Positions 36,976 through 50,000 of a stretch of DNA of 64,000 nt are shown piece after piece; position 1 is the first letter of the stretch; each line of letters opens with the position of its first letter. Under the pieces are notes generated by a model, which was not told the DNA's origin, did not search any database, and saw nothing but the letters and a program-made list of their open reading frames with translations. This DNA is from Acanthornis magna (taxonomy: Eukaryota; Chordata; Aves; Passeriformes; Acanthizidae). The DNA lies in NCBI GenBank assembly GCA_036785705.1, contig JAWUZG010000970.1, positions 1,460,501 through 1,524,500 on the forward strand, read 5' to 3'. Made by a program: the position numbers and the translations under genes.

Positions 36976-39900
36976 ATCTGAAAAGGGTGAGCACTGCCCA
37001 TGGCGCATTGTTGTCAGCATCCTCCTGACTTCCTGCCTCTGCTCTAAAATTATCCCCCGCACGCCACACAGACGGGTTCAGTCGACACTTTTCTGGTGGC
37101 TGCCTTGAGCAGCCATGCCTCTGTTTCACCTCAGCTCTTCCACCCACACCTCACTCTCTAAGTTAAAAGATGACATCAGCCACCTTAGCAGAAAAGCACA
37201 AAATGAGGATGCAAAGCGCTGCTGCTCTGATGTGACACAGCATGTGGCTTGTGCTGATTGTCTCCTGACACCTCTCACCTCTCAGTATTTGTTGAATTTT
37301 CCTGCCTGAGGTCGGCAAAATTATTAGCCCAGTCCTTTATGCAAAGCAATGGTGATTTGGGGGCTGCTGGGGGAGCAGGGCCAAATGCAGGGCCTGTGTT
37401 GTGAAAGGATTGTAGCCGGGGGCTGGTGCAATATGACCACAGCAGCACCACAGCGGACAAGGGCACTGAGCATGGCTGAGTCAGGCCTGGAGCCTTGGAC
37501 CTGCTGGAAGTTTTTCCATCCCCCCAGGAGCATCCAGACTTCTGCAAAGCCAGCACATGGCAGGATGGGGCAACAGAAGGGACAGGGTGAAAGGTTGGCC
37601 CCAGGAACTTTATTTTAGGTGAAAATAGGAATCACAGTTACTAATTTTTTACACTGTACACTGACACAGTTTATTTCATGTTGGCTACCCAGTGGCTGAT
37701 TGTTACTTTTGACATTTAGCAGAGTAACTGAAAGCAGGTGAGGTTTTGTCAGAGTCCCGTTCCCATTTAAGACAATCACAAAGTTCATCATTGCCAGGTT
37801 CATCAGCCCCTCCACTCCCATCCAGGAGCCGCGTGAAGTCTGACAGAGCAGAGGAGGCATGTGTTGCACTCACCAGCATTACACCCTCCGGTGCTGGGTA
37901 CCTACTGGAGCTGCCACGCTTCATCCATTGCCCATGCTTCATCCAGCTGACATTCATTTTCAGCAGTCAGCCAGAGCCTAGCCAGCCGCATCCAACTGCA
38001 GATGGAGTCAGTCTTGAGCTATATATGGAGGTGGAATGCTGCCTCTGTGTGATGCTCCATCTTCACCTGGAAGGCCTGGAAGAGGCATTACTTGTGTGAT
38101 GTCCCTGGGACTGGCAGGGGTGGACAAGCACTATATAGAAGCCCCCGGCTGTATCTGACCATCAGGAATTATCACCCATAATATTTAACTTCAGTGCATA
38201 AAATTGTCTTTTGTCAGTACCTCCCTTTTCAAATATTCCTCTTCAGATAAAAAAACCTAGCCTGTAGTTTTGGTCATTGGACTCCTCTGCATGAGTATTT
38301 TGAGGACTCCTTTCCTTGCTTCCCAGATTTCACATACGTATGTTAGCAAGCATGGGACTTTAGGGTTTTCCAATTAGTTTAAAAGCCAAAAGGCAAAACT
38401 TGTGTGAGTGAGCACGGTTTAGAATTACATGGGCTGATTAGATTAAAATTACACGGATTAGAATTACAAAACTACTGATTTTTGTTTTCCTTGAGTGGCT
38501 GATCACCATAATTAATCTAGCCCGGTGATTGATCCTAAAAGGGATGCAGTGGTGGAGGCTGCTGGAGGTGAAATGCATGGGGCAAGGATGTCTTGCTTAC
38601 TGTGGGAGAAGCTGCATCCTCTTCTGAAGACAAAGGCCACGTTAGAGCCAAGATGTCTGAGGTCAGCCAAATCCAAACACCTCTCCGGAGAGGGTGGGTT
38701 TTTGGGTACGACTGGCGCAGTAAGGATGCCCTCCTGCCAGCCTGTCCTTGCAGAGCATCTCACAGGACTGTCAGTGATGAGGACCATGGGGCTGCCCCTG
38801 TGCTGCTGACTTGCAGGATGCTTCCTGCAGACCCTGCTTTCCTATTCTCCTCCATGTGCCAGGGGAGACACAGTAAAGTCAGCAATGTTGCGTAGCATCA
38901 TTGGAAAAGACCTTAGCCCAGTGAATTTTTACACATCTGACAGAGGTGCCACAGAAAGCCTTGGCCGGTGCAGCCTGGGTGCTGTGCACCATTAAACCTC
39001 CAGCTGAAGGCAGCAGTGGGGCCGGGTGCTGCACCACACCGCAGAAGCAGAGGTAGAGCAGCTCAAGTGGGCATATCACAGGAGTTGATTTTCCCATTCA
39101 GCATTGTAGGATTTAGCAAACTGTTATGATGGAAAATTGTGCCTTTTAAGAATTTTCATCTGTTTCTCTTGGAAAAAAGCTAATGCATGTTTTCTGTACT
39201 AGCACAATCCAAATGCTCTCCATCTACCTTCCACTTCTCCCCACCTGGTTTAGCAGTGCACGCATAAAGCTACCATATATAATCTTCTGTCTCATAAATA
39301 TGTGTAGAATAACCTAATAGTTTAACAGCTGTTGAAAAGCATTTAGCAAATGAGTTATCTGGAAAGCACTTCCGAATCAGATAATGACACTGTCCGAGAT
39401 TATATGCTGAGGTGTAAGTGCAAGGCTTCCATCTCCCTGGAGCTATTCTCGTATAAAACTGTACATATGCATCTGAACACATAAAAATCTATACACAAAA
39501 CCCAAAAGGGGCAGGAAGGCATGTTTTAGAGTTAGCCCTCCTGATGAGCAGCACCAGTAAGTAGTGTACTAGCAAGAGAGGATGAGTTCAGACACTTGTG
39601 CAGATAAAAGTTGTATTCACGTGTGTGCTGCCTACAGTGTCTTGATAGCAAGAGGCTCCCTTTGTGTCTGAGTCACTGTGCTCTGGATTTAGTAACTAAA
39701 AGCAAAGGCTTGATAGCAGCTTGACCTTTAAAAATGTTTTGGTTTAACAGGTGCCTAGGGAAAAACACACAGTTCACAGACAGCATCTGCACAGGTCCTT
39801 GTAGTGACTGTCTCACAAGATCCTGGGGCTGAGTGCTTATGCCTTGTCACTGAGATTGCCACTGCTGCACACGTTGGCAGGGCATTTCAGAAAGTTTTGC

Positions 39901-41999
39901 TCAGCTGCTGCTGCTCGGGTGTTACTGAAGCAGGGATTAAGTTTTGTGAGGGCAGCCAGACCCTTGCCTCTCCCCGACAGAACAAGGGGTGAGGCCACAA
40001 GTATGCTTGATCCAGCCAGTGCTGCAACAGCAGCCAGGATTTTGTCTTTGCACGAAGCCAGAGTGGCTAAACTGTACATGGAAATGCATTCACATTCCCA
40101 ACTAGTCTCTGGCTGAACAGCAGCAAAGCAGCGACAGGAGCTCGGGTGACCTGTGTAGTGTTTCCTGAAGGTGTGCTGCCAGTATCAAAAGTGACTGACA
40201 AGGGCGGATTTCAAAGGCACAAACAGCCTTTCAGAGCTCAACTCAGTCATGGACATTCAGACACCTAACTCCTCAGCTCTCTTCGAAAGTCTCGTCCCAA
40301 ATTCTTACCAATTGCCAGGCATTTAGTCCAAAATTTGAAGAAATGTGTGTGTGCACATGATGAAAAAAGTAGTGTTTCGATTTTCATACTCTAACCAAAA
40401 TCTGTGTGCTGGTGCCAGGGAACTACATCATAGTCTGCACCATGAAAAGAAGCTATTTTGTTGGATAGGTTCAATCAAACTCAAGGGTAAAATAAATATT
40501 TTGTAGTGCCATAAATGTCTACACTGATAATACTACATGGAAATGGGAATTTGTTAGTTAAATGTTAATCAGGATAAAAACATGTTTAATTCATATAATT
40601 TTATTTTTTAAGTTCACATATTTTAATAACCTTCCCCCCAAAAAAAAGTTTTAAAACCCATCTGGATTGCTAAAGTGCAAAAGCAAACACACTTGTTAAA
40701 ATTGTCAAAAAATACATATAATTTATATCTGAGCACTTTCTGACTCCCTTTACTGAATGTCCATGATTTATTATTTTTCTTCTAGGTTTGATATATTAAC
40801 TTTTTACCTGCTAGAAAGGCCTTTCATTTAAATGTGGGCTTGCAGAACTGGCTGAAATATTTCTCCCAGATTCAGACACACACAGAAGGACCATTGTCTT
40901 CCACCACTGCCTTGGTATGATGTCATAACCCTGATCTCTCTGAGTAAGAAGCTTTGATTTATAGCTAGGGCTGCTGCCAATGCGTGGTTCTCAGAACTTC
41001 ATATTAAATTAGATGACATAATGACATGAGTTCAGAGTCTAAGAAGGCATCATCGAACCATTGAAAACCAATTAGAAATTAATTTGCTTATCAGACTAAT
41101 TTAGAACAGTGACCTCTGTCATATTTTAATATTGAAAATTGAGGACTATTTAAAGCCGTCTGTCAGCTGACCTAATGCATTGTGAAGTAACAGGCATTTA
41201 AAAATTCGCTGCACAAACCAAACTTGCATTCTTTTTTCCCTTTTTAGGGCAAGGGCCAGATTCTTCAGCACTCTTAAATGAATAATGTTCCTTCTGAGTC
41301 AGAGCGTATGTAGAAAGAGTGTCATCTTTTGTGTTTACAATTTCACAAATTCTGGCTTCATTGCTGCAGTTTATTATAGGCGAATCTCAGTGTATGGCAA
41401 ATTCAGTCACTATTTTTTGTTCTAGCCAGCTTAGAGCCTGCAGGACTGGGTGCTATCTCAGCACCACAGAGCAGTTTTGAGACAGAACAATTGTTGCTAT
41501 TTGATATGACTCTGCTGGATTTAAGAAATTACTATTTCTGCTAAAAGTACTTGCAGGTTCTGAACAGCTGTAGGACTTTGCAGTTAATTGCCAGCCCAGG
41601 CCTGCTGTGTGACTGACTAGGAGTATCTCTTTTAGCTGGCAGGATTTTACCAAGTCATTCAAGATTTGAAATGTTTAAGCTAGAAGTTAGTTAGGCTAAT
41701 ACTGTTCTCTGTTAAGTATTAATCCTGAGAAAATTAATGGTAATGCCTGTATCACATTGAATCTCCCTGTGCTAAATACTCAGTTGTGGAAGTGAGTGAT
41801 GATGGAAATGGATGTGTGTTATGGCATCTAGCTTACCTCCTCCCCTCCACAGGGATGTATAACAGGGCTCAAAACCCCTCTTTCAAATTTGGGTTTGTAA
41901 AGACTTGCAGCTCGACGAGCACGAGTCAGTAGGTAAGTGGTAACACAAGTGCCAGCTGGCCAATAAACAGCCCTGTCTGCTGTGCAGAGGCTTCTCCTG

Positions 42000-42085
42000 T
42001 GGATTGCCCAGGGTTCTCTTGTGCACGGCCAGGATTTGGACTTGGTCCTTGAGGATCCCTTCCAACTCAGGGTATTCTGTGATTT
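42000..42085 (+). mobile_element. CR1 LINE 3' end fragment
   Basis: The plus strand carries CTTGTGCACGGCCAGGATTT, GGACTTGGTCCTTGAGGATC and CCTTCCAACTCAGGGTATTC, then TGTGATT. This is the CR1 3' end in sense orientation. It is strongly truncated and diverged. The 5' boundary is uncertain and may extend some tens of bases upstream. Confidence 0.85.
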
Positions 42086-45000
42086 TCCTGTCTAGGAGAA
42101 AATGGTGGACGTGGGCGCTAAGGTTTGTATCCTGTTCTCAGGCAGCTGCAGTTGCTCGTGCCAGCTGAGCATCTCAGTCACCCAAAAGTCAGTGAGACAG
42201 AGGGTGAGGGTCTGTTAGTTCCTGGTAACCTCATTATAGTGTTTGAGTAACGCCATAGATGCTGTGATGGTAAGTGGGTAGCCAGCGAGGACAGTTACAG
42301 GTTGTTCCTGCACTGGTTTGGGAAGGTGTGCCTTGAAATGCCCGTAGTTCTTCATTTGGGCCCTCTAAAGTCCTTTGAGAAGTGGAAGAAAACAGTCACC
42401 CTTTCACAGAAAGAATATAAGGTGATTTACACCAACTTTTGACACAATCAGAGTATTTTCAGAATGACCAGATCAGACCCAAAGCTAGTTTGAGTTGAGT
42501 TTGCAAATACAAACATCAGCAAAGATTTTTGGTCTTTGTTACTCCGTTCAGGTGAGGTTACATAGGCTGGGGAGAAGCAGGTAACAGGATGGAGTATCAT
42601 AAATAAACCCTTAACTGATGTAATGTAGCAATTTGTGGTATTGTGTCCTCCACAAGTCAAGTACTACCATTATTCATGTAAAATACTAAAGCTGAGTTAG
42701 GGCCAGAAAGGGCAGCGCTAATGTCTGATGTTTCTTGTGACATGCTCAGCTTAACAGGTCTGATTCCAGTTCATCTAGATTATAAGTAGTGGTATCTTCA
42801 TGGGGGAAAAAAAAAATCCTACAGACCTTCCTTCTCCAAGCTGGTACCCCATGAAGACGTTTGCAGTTTTTAAAAAGGGAATGAGTGGCTGCCATCCCAG
42901 TTTGTAGGCTGCACATGCTCACTCTGCATGGAGTTAATGGCTATGCAAATGGAAAAGCAGAGAAAAGTCAGATACAAATCACTTCACCATTTCAGCAGGA
43001 ATACTTTTTCTGTCTTCCTGTGCGACATTTACTCTAGTGATGAAATTAGCATACAAACAAAATATATGATACTGAGCAAGTGGTGAGTTTTTTACTGTGT
43101 TGAAAAAATACATTCAAAAAGGTAATGGAGACAGTTTAGTTGAACAAGTTCAGGCAACTCTAAGCATAAGCGCAGGCAGTATCTGTCCCTTTAAAGACAA
43201 TTTATTTCCCATTACATGAAATAACTGATGCTCATAAGTATTAGTTCAGAGCAAAACAATGTCAACGGATATCAAATAAAATGGAGGTGCCATTTCTTCT
43301 CATATCCCTCCTTCTTGTTTCCCTCTCTTACCACCAACCTGCCATTAGCAAACATGCTACTGTGACTTGCCCTGACTAGCCCTGACCAGTCTCTGTTTTC
43401 GCTCTGAACTCTGAATTATAGGCATCAGGAGTGTCCTTGGTTGCTGTCATCAGCTCCAAGTGAGTTTTTGGACTAACAGATGTGCAATAGAGTCCCTCCC
43501 ACCCATCACTCCTTCGTCTGGTGCAGAGCAGGACTTACTGGTGATCCTCCATTGGCTGCAGTACGTCTGTTTCAGTATAGCAACACACAAAAAGAGATTT
43601 GCAATATTCATGGCCACTAACCAGACCTCCAAATGGACCCCATGGCATTGCTTTTGTAAAAAAACAAAAACCTCAGAGTGAAGTGACAAAAGAGTGTTTG
43701 GCAAACCAGATAGCAAAGATGTGCTGCAGAAGAGCTACAATGAAAAGCCAGGCTGAGATCAGGAACCTGCCTTTTGTAAAACCTCCAGCCTGCCTGCCAC
43801 CAGGGCTATAACCCCTCCCTAGGTTATAACAAGTCAGACAACTCCAGGGTTTATTGGAGTTGTATTGCCAGTGGTTGAGCTTGGAATTATTTAGCACAGG
43901 TGTTTCTATAACAGTGATATATTGGGAAAATTCAGTGTTCAACAACCATCATATTTCCAGCTGTGCTGCGGTTAGTGCTAGCACAGTGAACCTAATATAA
44001 AACATGTGAGAATATTTGCTAGCTCAGGAACTTGTTAAAGGTATTTTCTTACAATATCTGAGCTGCTGTGTTTATCTAGGTGCGTTTCTTTGGTCTTGCA
44101 TTTTCCTAAAGGGTGTAATAGTGGTTTTGTAAAGCTGTCACTGAACCTGGAATCTGCTTCTCTGCAACCAAGTGCATTAGTAGGCCTGCTAGCCAGTGTG
44201 CAGCACACAAGCTGATGAAAATAAGATTATGAGAAATCCAATGACAGTCTATCACCCCTAGCATATTTGTCTTGAGCAGCACCTGTGCATGTGTTACATA
44301 TATAGACCTCTTTTTACTAGGGGTGCTAGAAATCTTGAAACAAGTGTTGTAAGCATCCACACGTAAAAGAACATAAAAGGAACAAAGTTAACGAGGGGCT
44401 CAGGGACTGTAAAACAAGGGTAGTGAAGTGCATTCACCACCAGCAAAACCTGTGAGTGTTAAAAGAGGTTTTATATGTACAGATGGACACGTGTGCATTT
44501 TAAGGGGCTCAAAAAGACTCATACACAAACATAATAAATGGCTGGACAATGTGTAAGGGCTTTTGTAAAACACATGCAAATAAATACACAGAGACACTCA
44601 CACAACACACATGAATCTGAGCTGCATTGTGGAAAGATGTTTCATTATTAACTTTGTGCCACAATGGGTTGATTATTAGAATATTCTGAAAAATATTCTC
44701 GGGTGTCACCAGAAATTTTTGCATCCATACTCAACTGCTGTATGCATTAGAGTCGCATCTCTCTAGGAAAAAATATGTCTACAGCCTAGCTTGGCCCTAT
44801 TATTTGTAATTTTACTGATAGAGAAAGGGGGTGAATTTTACCTGTGCACTGCATTTGTTGTAGGAGAAGCTTCAAAGACACCTCTCTTTCATTTGAGAGA
44901 GAAAGTAAATGCTGAAGAGACACTTCAGTTGGAGGAAGGATCTTCTGTGACTTGAGAAAGAAGCTCTACATTTGTCATGCCTGAGTTGATGCTCATTGAG

Positions 45001-45696
45001 AATCATTTCTGTTCACATTCTGGTAGTTTTTAGAGAAATGACAGCTCAGTTAGGGCATCGTTTGGGACAGTGGGTAGAGCAGTTTTTCTTGGTAGCCAGA
45101 GACTAATATTTGTTAGGAGCTGGCATTAGCAGAAATTAAATGCAATTATGTAAAAAACTAAATAAATCAAATCCTACTCTTTCAAAAATATCCTCATAAC
45201 TGAAAACTTCTTCTATGTAGTACTTTGTCATGTATCTTTGCAACTTTATTTTCATTGAACTCTGAAAGCCCCATCTCTACCTTATTATGCTCCAGTTTAC
45301 TGCGTGTACAGACATTTATCAAATGGGCCATCGGTAGCTGTAGAAATGCAGTAGTCTATCCAAGTTAAAATTCTTGCCTTGATTACTACAAGTCCATGGA
45401 GCCCTTGGGTCCAAAGCTTCCACTGAAGCACAGCTATTTGCAAATAGATTTTTATAGCACATTAGTGCTGGAGGAGAGTCCAAAGAAAATAGTCCTTTTC
45501 AATATTAGAACCAGCTGTGACTTTCTTGTGCTGATGACTCATTCATTTTTTTTATAGGGTGGGAGAACTAGGCAAAAGACACACAGAGTCTTATTCACGA
45601 CGTTGTTTGTTTTGCAAAGGGTATCCTAGCCACAAGCCAACTTGATCATACCAATACGCAACTCATGTTTATTTAAAACCTTTTTTCTTTTAACAG

Positions 45697-46383
45697 TTCC
45701 AATTATAAAAACAGAACCCACAGATGACTATGAGCCTGCTCAAACCTGTGGACCAATGAACCAAGGCTTAAGCCCTCTCTCTAAACCGTACTACGGTCAG
45801 CAGATCATGATGCCCCCCGATCCTGGTTCGTGCCTCGTGGCCGGCTTTGCCTCCTGTCAGCAGAGAAACGCTGTGATGTCACCCTCTCCCAACACAAGCC
45901 CCAAGCTGCACGACCTTTCGTCCTCTCCTTACAAGTGCATCCCCAACCCGGGCCACAGTCACCTCGGACTTCAGCAGCCCGCTGGAGGTGTCCCCACCAT
46001 ACAGGAAGTGCCAAGGTCTATAGTTGTGCACCCAAGCCCCCCTGAGCAATCATCTCACGTCATGCTGCAGCCGCAGGTGAGTCAACATCTGAGCAGTAGC
46101 TGTCCCCTTGGTTATCAACAAACACTCTATCCCAACAGTCCCTCTTCTCCAGTTCCATCTGTTACCCAAGAGCCAACCTATTTGCAGTCCTGCAGTCCAA
46201 CTCACTCATCCATAATGGCTCAACAGCAGCAGCAACTGCCGAAGGTTCACAGAAATGAGTCTCCAACAACCCAACCACTGTCATTGCCAGAGTTGCATGA
46301 GGAAAGTAATCATAATTTGGCCCCTATTCCTGTAACGATCAAGCGAGAACCTGAGGAATTGGACCAGATGTACCTGGATGATG
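45697..46383 (+). CDS. NFATC1: NFATC1 exon (probably exon 10): C-terminal transactivation domain of the long isoforms
   Basis: This 687-base exon completes a split Val codon, reads PIIKTEPTDDYEPAQTCG and continues through a long Pro/Ser/Gln-rich, disordered region. It ends PVTIKREPEELDQMYLDD plus one base before GTAAGT. It corresponds to TAD-B, about human residues 698-927, and is present only in long isoforms. Two SUMO consensus motifs are kept: IKTE (Lys at 45708-45710) and IKRE (Lys at 46341-46343). They are 211 codons apart, against 212 for human Lys702 and Lys914. The middle is much less conserved than the Rel exons and holds a five-Gln run at 46221-46235. The ATG at 45642 is intronic. 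The final residues (human VNEIIRNDL and beyond) need a further exon. Confidence 0.96.
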
Positions 46384-46860
46384 GTAAGTCTTCCACAGCA
46401 TAGGTTTGCGTTCACCATGTTGCTCTATCAGTGAGTTCTCTTAACCTCCCCCTTCTTTTGAGTCCTGGTGGAAAAAAAGTTCAATTAACAGCCTGGTGGA
46501 AAGGTGCGGACTTTGCTTGGATTGTCTTTATACAGGAAAGGGCCTTTTCCTTTCATTTGCAATAATGAAACCACATTATCTAAGCATTAAATGCTGTCAG
46601 TTAGCATAGAGCTCTAGCTGCATGACCAATAGCTATGTTGTAATAATCTTAACTGTATGTTCTTGGCTTATGCCCATGCCAGTGACCGGCGGAGTTGCAG
46701 TGAAAACATATTTAACATTGTCCCTTTCATAATGCAGTGAAACATCTGATGTGCAAATCTGTTCATTGAAACTAAGTGTTAAACTACACTACTTAAAAAT
46801 GGAGGCATATCTTTCAGCATCACTTTTTCCCCTATTCTTATTATGGCCTTACTGCTGGGG

Positions 46861-47078
46861 GTGTTTTTTATTTGTTTTGGTTTTGGGGTTTTTTGTTAGG
46901 TTTTTCTGTTTTGGGGTTTTCTTTTTGTGGGGTTTTTCTAGTTTTTTTTTTTTGTTTCGGTTTTTGTGGGGGTTTTTTTGGTTTTTGTTTGTTTGGGGGG
47001 ATTTTGTTTTTTTTTTTTTGTTGTTGTTGTTGGTTTTGGTTTTTGTTTGTTTGTTTGTTTAGGGGTTTTTTGTTTTGT
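46861..47078. repeat. G/T-only low-complexity tract
   Basis: 218 bases are almost purely G and T on the plus strand; I count five A and four C. They are made of variable TTTTGG, GTTTT, GTTT and GTT units with six runs of four or more G. The RNA from the gene would be G/U-rich here, about 480 bases after the exon 10 donor. The open frame across it (46751-47062) is a compositional artefact of Phe, Leu, Val, Gly and Cys. Confidence 0.92.
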
Positions 47079-50000
47079 AAGATTATGTGTGTATATATAT
47101 TCTACATGCGCCACTGAAAAGTTAAAATGCTGTGATAAACTTGTGAGACTCTAGTTCCCAGAGATTTATTAGCTGGAATGTAATAAAAGGGATAATACGG
47201 AATTTGGTTATGTGACCTCACTGAACTGCAATTTAGCATTTGCTACTAAGTATCCCAGTAGTATTCTGGACCCTCACCTTAATGCGGGATGTGAATTCCC
47301 TTCCAATAGCCATGTAATTTTATATAACATACCATGCTAGTTGAAGAAGAAATGCCTCTTAAATGGCTGCATTGAAACTAATTGGTGCCAAGGAACATCT
47401 GAATGTGATTGTCCTTCAGGGAGAATTTAAAGACAATTCATTGCACTGTTTTTTTTTAAAAAGGACATTTTGTCATTCTATTTTAAACAGTATGCTATTC
47501 ACTGAATAAGGATTGCAAATTAATGTTCTGGAGCCTGAGTAGCAGCCCTTTGCTTTTCAACTCTATGAAAATTATTTTCTTAACAGAAGTTATTATTGGT
47601 TACATGATAGAGAGGTCTAGAGAATTTTTCCTAATTAGCAGTTTTGGCCACTAGTTTTGCACAACACATCTTTTGTGACAAGGTTTTCTTCATACAGTGT
47701 GCGTTTTTATCACTTACTATGCTGTAAGGAGCACAATTTCAACAAACTAAATGAGAAAAGGACACAAACCAAAACAAAAAGCCATGCCTGAATTTTGGGT
47801 TTGAGAGAAAAAAGAATTTATCTGTGTAAGGAAGAGAATTCAGATAAATCTAAACCAAGTCTATAGCTGTCTTTTCTACAAAGCACAAGAAGGAGGCAGC
47901 CTTCCTGCTTTGCCTCTCAAAAATCCAGCAACCTCTTCTCTTGCAGTGCCATGAAAGCTGCCTTTGGCTGGTCTTTACTGGAGAGATGGGACTGTGTCTC
48001 AGGGATGAAGGGTGAATGAAGTTCCTCAGCCATGCCTATTTCAGGTTTCTCCTGGAGAAGCTGAGGAAATTTGGTACCATGTGGTCTGAGAGAGAGGTTT
48101 TAGTTTTTTCAGCAATGCTCATTTTCTCAGACAAAGCATAAATGCTTTAGCCTTTAACCTCATCTCTGTTCCATCACTCTCCTCTGGACACACATGCACA
48201 TCAGTCCCCAACAGATGATCAGAACTAGAAGCCACCATGTACATCTACATTGATACTTGAGGTTGACTTTGTAGATCTCTTCAGCTAGCCAAATCCAGAT
48301 ATACTTCCCTTTGGCATCCAGCAGGCTAGCAAAATTATTCTATGGCTGACCACAAGAACTATAGACCAAGAAAGAATTCATAGACATAACAGTATATAAT
48401 AGGAAGAAACCCAAGCCTTTGTAGTTCCAAAAATTAAAGACCACCAGTTCCCTCTAAGGGGGTCAATCAGAAATGGCTAAACTGATATTTAGGTTTGTCT
48501 CAGGGGTCACACTGATGGAGCATAACCCACATGAGCTGCCTTTTCCTATCTAAACCTTATCTCACTGCCTGAAGAAAAGGTCATCCACTCTATGTAGATT
48601 TGGAGTGGACTACTACCCTCTTCATATTTGTCTTAGTATCTGGAAGATTGAGACAGAAAGTGTGTGGCAGAGGGGCCAAAGGCAGGAGTGTTTCTTGTTG
48701 GATTTGTGCTGGCCAAGACCCTGTATTCAAACCATGCAGAGCTCTGGCATGGCTCAGACACACAGCACGAGAGCACGGAGCTGTGAGTCAGGCTGGAAGC
48801 CTGTTTCAGGTCTATACTATATGCATTTCTTGAAGGCAGCCTTTTCACCACCACTGCAGACATTGGTTTCACATTACATTTAATCTGATGGAGCTGCAGG
48901 CTCCTATGGAAAGCATGGCCTCAATCCATCTTGCTCTGTCACATGTTCTCACTGCATCCTCCGAGTCGTATCAATTGATTATGGAGCAGCAGAGCAGGCT
49001 AATGGAAAATTAGCCCGCCCAAAATAGCAAAATCCACATAGGTTTCTGTTGGATCAGCTCAAGGGACCATGTCCATAAGCTGGGTCCAACAGATGTGCCC
49101 AGCCTTCAAGAGGGGGCAGGAAGCCTGGTGCTGTGGGTTGAGGGGCGCTGCAGGGCTGCTCTGGGTGGCAGCAGCCCACCCATAGGCCAGAGTAAGTGCA
49201 AGCTGAAGCCATGTCTGATGTGATCTTATCCTCCCCAGCAACTATCTAATCACCTCATCCTGTCTTGGTTAAAAATCCCCTTCTCGTGCTCACCTATCTG
49301 TTGCGGAAGGGTGACGTCTGGGCCCCATCACACAGTCTCAAAGGGCAGTTTGGCCACTCTGGTGACTGCCTGGAAAGCACCAGTGATTGCTCCTAGTGTC
49401 CCAGGAGGTGCTGCTCACTGAGGTCAGCACGGAAAAGGCAAAGCACATATTCAAGGCCTTTGTGCCTGGTGCTGTTTCATTCACACCTCTGGCCTTAAGG
49501 GTGGAACAAGGGACCGTGGGGTTTGGCAAGTAGCTCATACCAAATAGGAGCTATTTTTCCATGTGCCTGACTTTTTTTTTTTAAATATGAGCTTTTAAGC
49601 TATCACTATTTTTAATTACTGGTATCATATCCACCTCTAAGTGTTTTTCTTGTTGGAGGAGTGGGTCGAATATCTGTAGCACCTGCGAACAGTATGAAAG
49701 CCAGGCAGGTCAGGTGTACTTAACTGCTTTCCTTGCTTGCTACTCCAAGTATAATGACTCTTTCTCTCATCCCTGATTAATAAAATATTTTAATGGCATT
49801 AAAAATAAAATTCTCAAACCATCACTCAATTTAGTAAGTGTATCTTCAAAGCATCTTGAAGCTATTTAATACCTCCAGTTGTACCTAAAAGTATTTAAGA
49901 AGTGTAAGGTATTGACATCTAACTTACATATGGGACTACCAGACAAATAAAATATCCAATTGATTTTCCCAGATTATATGTGATAAAATTTTGGTTGCTT

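Larger units (their letters stand above)
32346..45696 (+). other. NFATC1: Large intron (13.4 kb, phase 1)
   Basis: Runs from the donor GTAACA to the acceptor TTTTCTTTTAACAG ending at 45696. The split codon G|TT gives Val. It contains CR1 3' end scraps at 36884-36975 (minus) and 42000-42085 (plus), and a small perfect hairpin at 33224-33244. Otherwise it is AT-rich, with no exon, RNA gene or long open frame recognised. Confidence 0.88.

Noticed and set aside
38890..38930. ATCATTGGAAAAGACCTTAG resembling a CR1 3' end subfamily
   Set aside because: Similarity is limited to about 16 bases and does not continue into the usual following sequence.
45642..46403. 253-codon plus-strand frame starting at ATG 45642
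   Set aside because: The first 18 codons are intron and include the acceptor; the real coding part starts at 45697 and ends at the donor after 46383.
46751..47062. 103-codon frame rich in Phe, Leu, Val, Gly and Cys resembling membrane segments
   Set aside because: It is a translation of the G/T-only tract, so its hydrophobicity comes from base composition.
47161..47220. IIRN-L peptide resembling the expected NFATC1 terminal IIRNDL
   Set aside because: The preceding residues do not match VNE, the nearest AG gives a stop in the required phase, and the frame stops four codons later.
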